Positions 1 to 9,115 of a stretch of DNA of 64,000 nucleotides are shown in pieces. The position numbers were made by a program, and so were the translations under genes. The stretch is from Algibacter luteus (GTDB lineage: Bacteria; Bacteroidota; Bacteroidia; Flavobacteriales; Flavobacteriaceae). Positions within the stretch are counted from its first letter, which is position 1. Each line of letters begins with the position of its first letter. The notes under the pieces were generated by a model. The model was not told the origin of the DNA and did no database searches. It worked only from the letters and a program-made list of their open reading frames with translations. Location of the stretch: positions 248,001-312,000 of the forward strand of contig NZ_FQYK01000005.1 of NCBI RefSeq assembly GCF_900141715.1. The letters run 5' to 3'.

Positions 1-102
1 CGTTCCCGGAGGTATGGACGCACCCGTAAAAGAGTAAATGCCACAACCTACAAGCGTAAAGCAGATAGTTAAAAATAAAAAAGGGATACTATATTTTTTC
101 AT
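1..102 (-). CDS. lptE: LptE-like LPS-assembly lipoprotein, 5' part only
   Basis: The first 34 codons of a minus-strand gene that runs off the window start. They encode a short lipoprotein signal peptide with the lipobox LVGC (Cys20), followed at once by GIYSFTGASIPPGT. A Cys-Gly-x-Tyr-Ser-Phe-Thr-Gly start with IPPGT is, as I recall it, characteristic of the Bacteroidota LptE-type protein, the outer-membrane lipoprotein that plugs LptD in lipopolysaccharide export. The gene lies 51 bp after the stop of the sigma-54 regulator on the same strand, and the order miaB, sigma-54 activator, lptE is familiar in Flavobacteriaceae. The ATG at 102-100 is the only plausible start. The rest of the protein is not visible, so the name rests on the N-terminus and on context. 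Confidence 0.75.
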   Translation of the reverse strand, partial: MKKYSIPFLFLTICFTLVGCGIYSFTGASIPPGT

Positions 103-153
103 ATTCACAAATTCTGATGAAATAAGAACTTTAGTTTCTTGTTTAACGATAAG

Positions 154-1434
154 TTATAAATCGTATTGTTTTATCTTTCTGTACAACGTACGTTCGCTAA
201 TGCCTAATTCTGCAGCTGCTAATTTACGTTTTCCGTTGTGACGTTCAAGCGATTTTTTAATTAATTCTAATTCTTTGTCTTGTAATGATAAGGTTTCTTC
301 TTCTTCAATTTCTTCAGCAAAATAATACTTATCTTGAACTGGAGTTGCTTCTTCTTCGGTAGTTTTATGCTCTGGAATAGCAATAATATCGTCGTTTATG
401 GTGTTTTCTTCAAAATCTAAATCCATGTCCTGCTCCTCTTCATCATTGCCATAAATTTTTTGGATTAAGCTCTCGTTATTTTTTTCAACATCCTTAACAT
501 TGCCATTTTTCATTAATTCTAGCGTTAACTTTTTTAGGTCGTTTAGGTCGCTTTTCATATCAAAAAGAACTTTGTACAAGATTTCGCGTTCGCTGCTAAA
601 ATCGCTTTGAGATTTTGATGTTTTTATAACCGCAGGCAAGTTTGTATTTGCAGTAGCTGGTAGGTACCCACGCAATGTTTCAGCAGAAATAGTTCTGTTT
701 TGCTCTAATACAGAGAGTTGTTCTGCAATGTTTCTTAACTGTCTTATATTACCAGCCCATCGGTGTTTCAATAAAACTTGTACAGCATTATCGGTTAATT
801 TAATGGTAGGCATTTTGTATTTCAGTGCAAAATCACTAGCGAATTTTCGGAACAATAAATGAATATCTTCTTGACGATCTCTTAGTGGAGGTAAATGAAT
901 ATCTACCGTGCTTAATCTATAATATAAATCTTCTCGAAATTTTTCTTTTTCAATGGCTTCGAACATATTCACGTTTGTAGCGGCTACAATACGTACATTG
1001 GTTTTTTGTACTTTACTGGAACCTACTTTTATGAATTCACCATTTTCTAAAACACGCAATAAACGCACTTGAGTTGTTAAGGGCAATTCGCCAACTTCAT
1101 CTAGAAAAATGGTTCCGCCATCAGCTACTTCAAAATACCCTGCACGGGTTTGTGTGGCACCTGTAAAAGATCCTTTTTCATGTCCAAATAACTCACTGTC
1201 TATGGTGCCTTCTGGTATGGCACCACAGTTTACAGCAATGTATTTATTGTGCTTTCTATGAGATAATTGATGTATTATTTTAGGAATACTTTCTTTACCA
1301 ACACCACTTTCTCCAGTTACTAAAACCGAAATATCTGTAGGTGCTACTTGAATCGCCTTTTCAATAGCACGATTTAGCGCTGGTGCATTACCAATAATAC
1401 CAAAACGTTGTTTTATAGCTTGAACTGATTCCAT
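154..1434 (-). CDS. sigma-54-dependent transcriptional activator without receiver domain
   Basis: A bacterial enhancer-binding protein of 426 aa that should open sigma-54 RNA polymerase promoters by ATP hydrolysis. The AAA+ module begins almost at residue 1: Walker A GESGVGKE (41-48), the sigma-54-contacting loop GSFTGA (88-93, a GAFTGA variant), Walker B GGTIFLDE (106-113) and a FREDLYYRL arginine-finger segment. An acidic linker rich in Glu and Asp (about 300-385) leads to a Fis-type helix-turn-helix at the C-terminus (about 388-426, [11 protein letters not shown]). There is no phosphoacceptor receiver, GAF or PAS domain, so its input signal is unknown; the acidic linker might play that part. 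It sits between miaB and lptE on one strand and is probably co-transcribed with them. Confidence 0.93.
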   Translation of the reverse strand: MESVQAIKQRFGIIGNAPALNRAIEKAIQVAPTDISVLVTGESGVGKESIPKIIHQLSHRKHNKYIAVNCGAIPEGTIDSELFGHEKGSFTGATQTRAGYFEVADGGTIFLDEVGELPLTTQVRLLRVLENGEFIKVGSSKVQKTNVRIVAATNVNMFEAIEKEKFREDLYYRLSTVDIHLPPLRDRQEDIHLLFRKFASDFALKYKMPTIKLTDNAVQVLLKHRWAGNIRQLRNIAEQLSVLEQNRTISAETLRGYLPATANTNLPAVIKTSKSQSDFSSEREILYKVLFDMKSDLNDLKKLTLELMKNGNVKDVEKNNESLIQKIYGNDEEEQDMDLDFEENTINDDIIAIPEHKTTEEEATPVQDKYYFAEEIEEEETLSLQDKELELIKKSLERHNGKRKLAAAELGISERTLYRKIKQYDL

Positions 1435-1526
1435 GTTTATTTAGATGAGAGAATCAAGAAACAAGAGTTTAGACTTTAATTGTGGGGTCTATTTTCTCTA
1501 TTCTATTTTCTCTGTGCTTTTTTTAA

Positions 1527-2975
1527 TTAATTATTCTCACTCAACCCAATACCCTCGCCAATAAGCGTTGCACTGGTGCAATCTGTAACTTTTACATTTA
1601 CAAAATCGCCTACTTTATAGTTTGCTTTTGGAAACACACAGACAATATTTTGAGGTGTGCGACCAGACCATTGGGCATCTGATTTTTTTGATTCTTTTTC
1701 AATTAAAACTTCCACAGTGGTGTTAAGCCATTCTTTGGTTTTAATTTCACTGTGAATGCGTTGTAAGTCTACTATATCTTGTAGTCTACGTTTTTTAATT
1801 GCTTCAGGAACATCGTCTTTCATATTTCTACCTGCCATAGTTCCAGGACGCTCAGAATAGGTAAACATATAACCGAAATTATATTTTACATAATCCATCA
1901 GTGAAATGGTATCTTGAAAATCGGCTTCCGTTTCGGTAGGAAAACCAACAATCATATCTTGACTTATAGCACAATTTGGAATAATTTTTCGGATGTTATC
2001 AATTAAAGCCATGTATTCTTCGCGAGTGTGTAATCGATTCATTTCTTTTAAAATACGATTACTACCGCTTTGTACAGGTAAATGAATATGATTACAGATG
2101 TTTTGATGTTTCGCCATGGTTTCAACCACATCTAAAGTTAAATCTTGAGGATTTGATGTTGAAAAACGAATCCGCATTTTGGGTTGTGCCACTGCGCAAA
2201 GATCTAACAACTTCGAGAAGTTTACCGATGTTGCCTTTTGAATATCGCTAGCATCCTTAAAGTCTTTTTTAAGTCCGCCGCCATACCAAAGGTAGCTATC
2301 TACATTCTGGCCCAAAAGTGTAACTTCTTTATAGCCTTTATTCCATAAATCGTTTATTTCTTCAATAATACTCTGCGGGTCTCTACTGCGCTCTCTACCA
2401 CGCGTAAAAGGTACTACACAAAATGTGCACATGTTATCGCAACCGCGGGTTATCGATACAAAAGCTGTAACACCATTGGTGTTTAAACGCACCGGCGAGA
2501 TATCGCCATAGGTTTCTTCTTTTGAAAGAATGACGTTTATAGCATCTCTTCCTTCGTCAACTTCGGCTAATAGGTTAGGCAAATCTTTGTAAGCATCCGG
2601 TCCAACAACTAAATCAACAATTTTTTCTTCTTCAAGAAATTTAGTCTTTAAACGTTCAGCCATACAACCTAATACGCCTACTTTCATTTTAGGGTTATGG
2701 TCTCTTTTTACAGCGTTATATTTTTCAAGACGTTTGCGAACGGTTTGTTCTGCTTTATCTCTAATGGAGCACGTGTTCACTAAAACCAAATCGGCTTCTT
2801 CAAGGTTTTGTGTCGTATTAAACCCTTGATTTTGCATGATAGATGCTACAATTTCGCTATCGCTAAAATTCATAGCACATCCGTAACTTTCAATAAAAAG
2901 TTTACGTTTGTTGCCCTCTTTTTGATCTAAAACTAAAGATTCTCCTTGTTTTTTTTCGTCTATTGTCTTTTCCAT
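1527..2975 (-). CDS. miaB: tRNA-2-methylthio-N6-dimethylallyladenosine synthase MiaB
   Basis: A radical-SAM methylthiotransferase that adds the 2-methylthio group to i6A37 of tRNAs. The N-terminal UPF0004 domain carries the three cysteines of the auxiliary 4Fe-4S cluster (Cys33, Cys69, Cys104). The radical-SAM triad CxxxCxxC is at 179-186 (CDNMCTFC), followed by the family-typical VVPFTRGRERSR. A TRAM RNA-binding domain fills the C-terminus from about 410. At 482 aa it has the usual length plus a short charged N-terminal extension. It is first in a minus-strand run with the sigma-54 activator (92 bp downstream) and lptE, and a consensus promoter lies 35 bp upstream. Confidence 0.97.
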   Translation of the reverse strand: MEKTIDEKKQGESLVLDQKEGNKRKLFIESYGCAMNFSDSEIVASIMQNQGFNTTQNLEEADLVLVNTCSIRDKAEQTVRKRLEKYNAVKRDHNPKMKVGVLGCMAERLKTKFLEEEKIVDLVVGPDAYKDLPNLLAEVDEGRDAINVILSKEETYGDISPVRLNTNGVTAFVSITRGCDNMCTFCVVPFTRGRERSRDPQSIIEEINDLWNKGYKEVTLLGQNVDSYLWYGGGLKKDFKDASDIQKATSVNFSKLLDLCAVAQPKMRIRFSTSNPQDLTLDVVETMAKHQNICNHIHLPVQSGSNRILKEMNRLHTREEYMALIDNIRKIIPNCAISQDMIVGFPTETEADFQDTISLMDYVKYNFGYMFTYSERPGTMAGRNMKDDVPEAIKKRRLQDIVDLQRIHSEIKTKEWLNTTVEVLIEKESKKSDAQWSGRTPQNIVCVFPKANYKVGDFVNVKVTDCTSATLIGEGIGLSENN

Positions 2976-3009
2976 AATTTACTGAATCCTATCTGAGTCA
3001 ATAAGCATG

Positions 3010-3042
3010 CAAAGATACAATTTATTTGTATTTTATGACAAA
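3010..3042 (-). promoter_or_regulatory. Bacteroidota-type promoter of miaB
   Basis: On the minus strand, TTTG (3042-3039), 21 nt, then TATCTTTG (3017-3010), which matches the TAnnTTTG -7 consensus of the phylum. It ends 34 bp before the miaB ATG at 2975. Confidence 0.6.
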
Positions 3043-3119
3043 GTGGCAGTTTATTTTATTATATAATTAACGCAACCAAAAGGCATTCGCTGCATCTTTT
3101 GTAAAACCAATCCATTAAT

Positions 3120-3560
3120 ATGCAGCATTTCAAAAAGATAGTATTTATATTACTTACGGCGTTTTGTTTTATGAATACCCAATGTGATGAAGATGATGAT
3201 TATTATTTTGGTAATTGTGATGATGTCTTAATAGTAGACGAAGGCCTATATAATAGTTTGAGTTCTGAAAACTTTACATTTATTGATACTGAAATTATTG
3301 ATGACTGCTTGAGTATAACTATTGGAGCTTCTGGTTGCGATGGAAATTCATGGAGTTTTAGTTTAGTAGCTTCTGAAGCTATTGCTGAATCGTTCCCAGA
3401 ACAGCGTTATTTAAAGTTTCAATTAGATAATAAAGAAGAATGTTTGGCCGTTTTTGAACGAACGGTAACATTTGATTTAACCCCAATTCAAATTGAAGGA
3501 AGTCAAGAAATAATATTGAATATTGAAGGGTTAGAGTCTTCATTAAATTATAAATATTGA
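3120..3560 (+). CDS. small exported acidic protein, probable lipoprotein
   Basis: I do not recognise a family. The 146-aa product starts with a hydrophobic signal sequence (residues 5-19) ending in MNTQC, after which comes a very acidic stretch DEDDDYY. That pattern (Cys followed by Asp/Glu) resembles the surface-export signal of Bacteroidota lipoproteins, although Asn-Thr-Gln before the Cys is a poor lipobox. The rest alternates hydrophobic and polar residues, suggesting a small beta fold, with four further cysteines. It ends 16 bp before the LVIVD-repeat lipoprotein gene, so the two are probably one transcript and may both sit at the outer membrane. Confidence 0.7.
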   Translation: MQHFKKIVFILLTAFCFMNTQCDEDDDYYFGNCDDVLIVDEGLYNSLSSENFTFIDTEIIDDCLSITIGASGCDGNSWSFSLVASEAIAESFPEQRYLKFQLDNKEECLAVFERTVTFDLTPIQIEGSQEIILNIEGLESSLNYKY

Positions 3561-3576
3561 ATAAAAACCAAGTCGT

Positions 3577-4821
3577 ATGAAATTAAAACACCTTTTTTTG
3601 CCTCTATTTTTTTTAATGGCTTTGTCTTGCGATAAAAACGACGATGCCGATTATGAATTTATTCAAGTAGCATCGCCAAAGCTCATGAGTAAGGCGGCGT
3701 TTAGAAGCGCTGTAAAAGTCAATGCTCCTAAAACCATAGAAGAGCCAGGTAAAATTTATGTATACCAGGACTATATTTTTGTAAGTGATGTAGATTCTGG
3801 GGTCCATATTATAGATAATACTAACCCTGAAATGCCACAGGCGATAAAATTTATTGAGATTCCAGGAAATGAAGATATCTCGGTTAAGGACAATTTTTTG
3901 TTTGCTGATAGCGCCACAGATTTAGTTGTTTTTGATATTTCAGATATCAATAATGTGGTGATGTCTGAACGTTTAGAAGATGTTTTTACGGTATATGATT
4001 ACGATATCCCTATTGAAGCGCAAGAGGTTGATTATGGAAAATACAATTATGAAGAAGAAATTATAATTGGTTGGACGTTAAGTACAGAGCGTCGAAAAAA
4101 AGTGGATAATACACGTGTTATTGACGTTATTTTTAATGATGGGATGGTAAGCTCACAAGCAGAATCATCAACAGGAACGGGAGGATCTTTAGCACGTTTT
4201 CAAATTGTGGATAATTATCTGTATACCGTTGGAAATTATGAAATGGCTATTTTTAATATTCAGAATTTGGAGGAGCCATTTCTTGTAAATACGCAATATG
4301 CAGGATGGAATATAGAAACTATGTTTCAAGCAGAAGGCTATTTATATCTTGGTAGCACAAACGGCATGTATATATATAATTTAAAGAATCCGTCCGCTCC
4401 AGAATATGTTTCGGAATTTACACATTGGGAAGGTTGCGATCCTGTGGTTGTAAATGGTGACTATGCCTATTTAACTTTAAGAGGCGGTAATCTTTGCGGG
4501 CAATTAGAAAGTGTGTTAGAAGTTATAGATATTAGCAATAAATCGAATCCTACCTTATCAGCACGTTACGATTTAGAAAATCCTTATGGCTTAGGAATAA
4601 GAAATAACATGCTTTATGTGTGCGACGGAACAGCGGGTTTAAAACTATTTGAACTAGAAACGCCAAAATATTTAAAACTGGTAAATACCTTAGGTGATAT
4701 TCAAGCTACTGATGTAATTCCTCTGGAAAATAATTTAATTATGATAGGAGGAAATACCTTGTATCAATACGAATATAAAGAAAACAACATCGAGCTGATT
4801 AGCTCATACTTGCTAAACTAA
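3577..4821 (+). CDS. LVIVD-repeat beta-propeller lipoprotein
   Basis: A 414-aa surface or periplasmic lipoprotein: signal peptide with lipobox ALSC (Cys18), followed by DKNDD. The body consists of propeller-like repeats with the recurring pattern 'V/Y-D-I-S/T-N-x-x-x-P' (for example VHIIDNTNPEMPQ near 80, VFDISDINNV near 115, MAIFNIQNLEEPF near 225, MYIYNLKNPSAPE near 263, VIDISNKSNPTLS near 317), the mark of LVIVD repeats. No catalytic residues are apparent; a binding or scaffold role is the usual inference. A strong terminator follows the gene. Confidence 0.85.
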   Translation: MKLKHLFLPLFFLMALSCDKNDDADYEFIQVASPKLMSKAAFRSAVKVNAPKTIEEPGKIYVYQDYIFVSDVDSGVHIIDNTNPEMPQAIKFIEIPGNEDISVKDNFLFADSATDLVVFDISDINNVVMSERLEDVFTVYDYDIPIEAQEVDYGKYNYEEEIIIGWTLSTERRKKVDNTRVIDVIFNDGMVSSQAESSTGTGGSLARFQIVDNYLYTVGNYEMAIFNIQNLEEPFLVNTQYAGWNIETMFQAEGYLYLGSTNGMYIYNLKNPSAPEYVSEFTHWEGCDPVVVNGDYAYLTLRGGNLCGQLESVLEVIDISNKSNPTLSARYDLENPYGLGIRNNMLYVCDGTAGLKLFELETPKYLKLVNTLGDIQATDVIPLENNLIMIGGNTLYQYEYKENNIELISSYLLN

Positions 4822-4842
4822 ACTAAACAAATGTTGTTTACT

Positions 4843-4867
4843 AATCTGCCTTCGGGCAGATTTTTTT
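4843..4867 (+). terminator. intrinsic terminator after the LVIVD lipoprotein
   Basis: Perfect 8-bp stem AATCTGCC/GGCAGATT with a TTCG tetraloop, followed by a run of T. It ends transcription of the 3120-4821 pair and argues against starting the next gene at the ATG at 4868. Confidence 0.9.
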
Positions 4868-4909
4868 ATGTATAATTGTAAAGAAAATCATCTACTAACC
4901 AAACCAATA

Positions 4910-5680
4910 ATGAATTCATTTGATAGTTTATCAAAAAAAATTGATAACGCCAAAGCATTAGATTTTAGTAACTTATTTGATAGCATAATTGCATTATTTA
5001 AAAAAATCTGGATAAAAGGATTTTTAGTTGTTTTACTAGTTGTTGTATTTGCCATGGGAATTAATATTGTATTCTCATTAATAGGCTTAGCACCTCAAAC
5101 TACACTACCCTTTGGTCAATTTAATATCGACTCTTTTGTTGATTTTTATTCAGAATCTATAATTTTTAGTATTCCTCAAACTATTTTAGTAACTACTATA
5201 TCCATGGCTATCGTAGCTGGATTTTATAGAATTTGTAGAAATCAAGTTTCAGGTATTTTAGAGCCAGACGATTATTTTTATTTCTTAAAAAAGGCCTACT
5301 TTTCTAAATTACTCATGCTTGGTTTAATTCATACCGGTATTGCGGTAGTAGCTCAGTTCATGTTTTTTATACCTTATATTTATGTTTTTGTGCCATTGGC
5401 TTACTTTACTATAATATTTGCTAATAATCCAGATTTAAGCGAGGCTGAAATTGTAAAAGCAAGTTTTAAATTAGGAACAAAAAAGTGGCTTATTAGCTTT
5501 GGGACAATCTTCGTATCGGTTGTCATTGGTATGTTGGGTATTTTAGGATGCGGTATAGGGCTTCTGTTTACCATGTCTATTATTTATTTGCCCGTATTTT
5601 TTATATACAAAGAGGTTATAGGTTTTGAGGATACTAATGAAATAGAACAAATTGGGGTTAGAGACGATTACGAAAATTAA
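4910..5680 (+). CDS. multi-pass membrane protein (paralogue of the next gene)
   Basis: About five or six hydrophobic helices in 256 aa, no catalytic motif seen, function unknown. I chose the ATG at 4910 (MNSFDSLSKKIDNAKALDF) and not the earlier one at 4868. It aligns with the N-terminus of the next protein (MNTTETLLTKIENAKDLDF), and 4868 abuts the preceding terminator. The two paralogues share blocks such as ALDFSNLFDSIIALFKKIW, DDYFYF-K, ANNPDLSEAEI and KLGTKKWLISFG. The gap between them is 12 bp, so they were probably duplicated in tandem and may form a heteromeric membrane complex. Confidence 0.8.
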   Translation: MNSFDSLSKKIDNAKALDFSNLFDSIIALFKKIWIKGFLVVLLVVVFAMGINIVFSLIGLAPQTTLPFGQFNIDSFVDFYSESIIFSIPQTILVTTISMAIVAGFYRICRNQVSGILEPDDYFYFLKKAYFSKLLMLGLIHTGIAVVAQFMFFIPYIYVFVPLAYFTIIFANNPDLSEAEIVKASFKLGTKKWLISFGTIFVSVVIGMLGILGCGIGLLFTMSIIYLPVFFIYKEVIGFEDTNEIEQIGVRDDYEN

Positions 5681-5692
5681 AATATATTTATA

Positions 5693-6460
5693 ATGAACAC
5701 AACTGAAACATTACTCACTAAAATTGAAAACGCAAAAGATCTAGACTTTGGCGATATTTTTAATAAGTCAATCGAGCTTTTTAAGAAAGTTTGGTTACAA
5801 GGATTGGTTATAATGCTTTTAACAATGGTTATGATGATACCTTTTTACATCATCATGTATTTGCCCTTGATAGCAATGGGGATTTTAGATCCAGATTCTT
5901 TACAACAAGGCTCAGAGGCTAATATGATGTTGTTAATACCATTTTATTTATTAATGACGGTATTTATGTTTTTCGCAATGATTATTACTTTCGGATTTAA
6001 GTCGGCATTCTTCAGAATTTGTAAAATGAAAGATTTGAATGAAGCAGGGTCAGATGATTATTTTTATTTCTTTAAAAAACCATACTTGGGAAAAACTATA
6101 AAACTCGCCGCCATAACTTTCGGTATTAGCTTGCTTGCCATTTTACTTTGCGTTTTACCAATGTTTTATGCGATGGTGCCCATAGCTTTAATTAATGTAA
6201 TTTACGCCTTTAATCCAGATTTATCGGCTTCAGATATCACAAAAATCGGATTTAAACTAGGAAACAAAAAGTGGCTTATCACCTTTGGTTTAATTATAGT
6301 TGCAGGGTTTCTGGCACAATTAGTTGGAATTGTCTTGTGTTTTATTGGTGTTTTTGTAACTAGTTCATTCGCTTACGTGCCACTATATTATATATACAAA
6401 GATTCAATTGGGCATAACGAGCAAAGTGTTATAGATGAGATAGGGATCGTAACAGAATAA
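5693..6460 (+). CDS. multi-pass membrane protein, tandem paralogue
   Basis: The 255-aa partner of the upstream gene, with the same architecture: a soluble N-terminal amphipathic segment (TKIENAKDLDFGDIFNKS), then about six membrane segments separated by short loops, including DDYFYFFKKPYLGK and FNPDLSASDITKIGFKLGNKKWL. Family and role are not known to me. It is the last gene of the pair and is followed by a terminator. Confidence 0.82.
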   Translation: MNTTETLLTKIENAKDLDFGDIFNKSIELFKKVWLQGLVIMLLTMVMMIPFYIIMYLPLIAMGILDPDSLQQGSEANMMLLIPFYLLMTVFMFFAMIITFGFKSAFFRICKMKDLNEAGSDDYFYFFKKPYLGKTIKLAAITFGISLLAILLCVLPMFYAMVPIALINVIYAFNPDLSASDITKIGFKLGNKKWLITFGLIIVAGFLAQLVGIVLCFIGVFVTSSFAYVPLYYIYKDSIGHNEQSVIDEIGIVTE

Positions 6461-6480
6461 TATTTATAATAATTAAATAA

Positions 6481-6517
6481 AAACCTGTTTTTAAAATGTT
6501 AAAAGCAGGTTTTTTTA
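6481..6517 (+). terminator. intrinsic terminator
   Basis: An 11-bp stem (CCTGTTTTTAA / TTAAAAGCAGG, one G-T pair) with an AATG loop, followed by seven T. It separates the membrane-protein pair from topA. Confidence 0.85.
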
Positions 6518-6598
6518 TTCAAATATCATCCAGATAATCCATAAAATGCTACAGATAAACTTTTTTTCATATACATTTGTAGCTTCAAAAAACGAAGT

Positions 6599-9109
6599 AT
6601 GGCGAAGAATTTAGTGATAGTAGAGTCACCTGCAAAGGCAAAAACCATTGAAAAATTTCTAGGGAAAGATTTTAAAGTAGAATCTAGTTTTGGGCATATA
6701 GCCGATTTACCTTCCAAAGAATTAGGGGTAGATGTGGATGGTGATTTTAAACCAAAATACGAAGTTTCCAAAGATAAAAAAGCAGTAGTAAAAAAGCTTA
6801 AAGATTTAGCTAAAAAAGCAGAAATGGTTTGGTTAGCAAGTGATGAAGATCGCGAGGGAGAAGCTATTGCGTGGCATTTGGCAGAAACTTTAAAATTAGA
6901 TAAAGACAAAACCAAACGTATTGTTTTTCATGAAATTACTAAAGATGCCATTTTAAAAGCTATTAATAACCCAAGAGGTATAGATTACGATTTGGTGGAT
7001 GCACAACAAGCGCGTCGTGTTTTAGATAGGATTGTAGGGTATGAATTATCGCCAGTACTTTGGAGAAAAGTAAAAGGCGGTTTATCTGCAGGTCGAGTAC
7101 AATCGGTTTCTGTGAGATTAATTGTTGAAAAAGAACGTGAAATTCAAGAGTTCACACCTGAAGCATCCTATAGAATTGATGCTGAGTTTTCAAATGAAGA
7201 CGGGCAAACTTTTAAAGCTAAACTACCTAAGAATTTTTCAACTAAGGCAAAAGCACAAAAATTTTTAGAGCAAAATGCAACGGCTAATTTTAAGGTAGCA
7301 GATTTACAAAAAAAACCTGCTAAAAAATCACCTGCTGCTCCATTTACAACGTCAACATTACAACAAGAAGCATCTAGAAAGTTATATTTCTCAGTAAGTA
7401 AAACCATGACGATGGCGCAACGCCTTTATGAAGCAGGTTTAATTACTTATATGAGAACAGATAGTGTAAATCTATCAGATGAAGCTAGAAAAGGTGCCGA
7501 AGCCGAAATCAAAGATGCTTACGGTTCAAAATATAGTAAACCAAGAAATTATAAAGGCAAAGCCAAAGGGGCTCAAGAAGCGCATGAGGCTATTCGACCA
7601 ACAAATTTCGCAACGCATTCCGTTGATATCGATCGTGATCAGGCTCGTTTATATGATTTAATTTGGAAACGCGCTATAGCCTCACAAATGAGTGAAGCTG
7701 AGTTAGAGCGAACGAATGTGAAAATTAGTGCTTCAACGCATAACGAAACTTTTACTGCAAATGGTGAGGTTATTACTTTTGATGGATTCTTGAAAGTATA
7801 TCTTGAAGGTACAGATGATGAGGATGTAGAGCAAGATGGTATGCTTCCAGCAATGAAAGTAAATGAAACGCTATTAAACAATTACATTACGGCTACAGAG
7901 CGTTATACGCGTCCGCCAGCACGATACACAGAAGCGTCATTAGTAAAGAAATTAGAAGAGTTAGGTATTGGTCGTCCATCAACTTATGCACCAACAATTT
8001 CAACGATTCAGAATAGAAATTATGTTGAGAAAGGTTCTGTTGAAGGTGAAGAGCGTAATTATACACAACTTACCTTAAAAAGCGGAACAGTTAAGGATGT
8101 TACTCTAACAGAAAAAGTTGGCTCAGATAAAGGGAAATTGGTTCCTACAGATATTGGAATGATTGTAACTGATTTTTTAGTGAATCATTTTGAACATATT
8201 TTAGATTATAATTTTACGGCAAAAGTAGAGGCCGATTTTGATGAAATCGCTGAAGGCAATGAAGATTGGACGAAAGTGATGAAATCGTTTTATAAAGATT
8301 TCCATCCTGTAGTTGAAGATGTAAAAGAAAATGCCGATAGAGAATCTGGTGAGCGTATTTTAGGTAAAGACCCAAAAACAGGGAAACAAGTAAGTGTGCG
8401 TTTAGGAAGATTTGGACCAATGGTGCAAATAGGAACAGTTGATGATGAAGAAAAACCTCAATTTGCGAGTTTAAGTCCAGACCAGCAATTAAATTCAATT
8501 ACTTACGAAGAAGCCATGGATTTATTCCAGCTTCCAAAAACACTTGGTGAATATAAAGGTGAAGAAGTTCAAGTTAACAATGGGCGTTTTGGTCCTTATG
8601 TAAAATTTGGAGATGCTTTTGTATCATTACCCAAAGGTGTAGACCCATTAAGTGTTGAATTGGATGATGCGATTGTTTTAATTAAAGAAAAGCAAAAAGC
8701 AGATGCCCCTATTTATATGTACAAAGATTTACCTGTACAAAAAGGTAAAGGTCGTTTTGGTCCATTTATAAAATGGAACAATATGTTTATTAACGTAAAT
8801 AAAAAATACGATTGGGATAATTTATCAGACGAAGATATTGTTGAGTTAATCGAAACCAAAATACAAAAGGAAATCGATAAGGTTATCCATAATTGGGAAG
8901 ACGAAGGGATTCGAGTTGAAAAAGCACGTTGGGGAAGACACAATGTGTTAAAAGGTAAAATAAAAGTTGAATTACCTAAAACAGTTGATGTTTCAGAAAT
9001 GACCTTAGAGGAAGCAAAGACCATTATTGAAGCCAATGCTCCGAAGAAAAAAACACCAGCAAAGAAAAAAACTGCTGCAAAAAAGAAAGCACCAGCAAAA
9101 AAGAAATAA
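6599..9109 (+). CDS. topA: DNA topoisomerase I
   Basis: Type IA topoisomerase that relaxes negative supercoils. The N-terminal Toprim domain (VIVESPAKAKTIEKFLG from residue 6; SDEDREGEAIAWHL near 81) is followed by the catalytic core with the active-site tyrosine in GLITYMRTDS (about residue 285). In place of zinc fingers the C-terminus has three repeats around GRFGPMVQI, GRFGPYVKF and GRFGPFIKW (about 608-735), and the final 20 or so residues form a lysine/alanine/proline tail like histone H1. No cysteine zinc ribbons are seen. At 836 aa it is normal for Bacteroidota. Only 6 bp separate it from the next gene. Confidence 0.97.
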   Translation: MAKNLVIVESPAKAKTIEKFLGKDFKVESSFGHIADLPSKELGVDVDGDFKPKYEVSKDKKAVVKKLKDLAKKAEMVWLASDEDREGEAIAWHLAETLKLDKDKTKRIVFHEITKDAILKAINNPRGIDYDLVDAQQARRVLDRIVGYELSPVLWRKVKGGLSAGRVQSVSVRLIVEKEREIQEFTPEASYRIDAEFSNEDGQTFKAKLPKNFSTKAKAQKFLEQNATANFKVADLQKKPAKKSPAAPFTTSTLQQEASRKLYFSVSKTMTMAQRLYEAGLITYMRTDSVNLSDEARKGAEAEIKDAYGSKYSKPRNYKGKAKGAQEAHEAIRPTNFATHSVDIDRDQARLYDLIWKRAIASQMSEAELERTNVKISASTHNETFTANGEVITFDGFLKVYLEGTDDEDVEQDGMLPAMKVNETLLNNYITATERYTRPPARYTEASLVKKLEELGIGRPSTYAPTISTIQNRNYVEKGSVEGEERNYTQLTLKSGTVKDVTLTEKVGSDKGKLVPTDIGMIVTDFLVNHFEHILDYNFTAKVEADFDEIAEGNEDWTKVMKSFYKDFHPVVEDVKENADRESGERILGKDPKTGKQVSVRLGRFGPMVQIGTVDDEEKPQFASLSPDQQLNSITYEEAMDLFQLPKTLGEYKGEEVQVNNGRFGPYVKFGDAFVSLPKGVDPLSVELDDAIVLIKEKQKADAPIYMYKDLPVQKGKGRFGPFIKWNNMFINVNKKYDWDNLSDEDIVELIETKIQKEIDKVIHNWEDEGIRVEKARWGRHNVLKGKIKVELPKTVDVSEMTLEEAKTIIEANAPKKKTPAKKKTAAKKKAPAKKK

Positions 9110-9115
9110 TACAAA

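Noticed and set aside
1-72. A plus-strand frame open from the window start (Arg/Lys-rich) and the plus-strand frame at 38-241
   Set aside because: They run antisense to the lptE start and to the end of the sigma-54 gene, and the minus-strand reading gives a proper lipoprotein signal with known sequence.
4868-4909. Upstream ATG for the first membrane-protein paralogue
   Set aside because: It lies at the end of a strong terminator, and the paralogue begins in line with the ATG at 4910.
8713-9114. Minus-strand frame rich in Phe and Ala opposite the topA tail
   Set aside because: It is the complement of the AAA/AAG lysine tail; a composition artefact.
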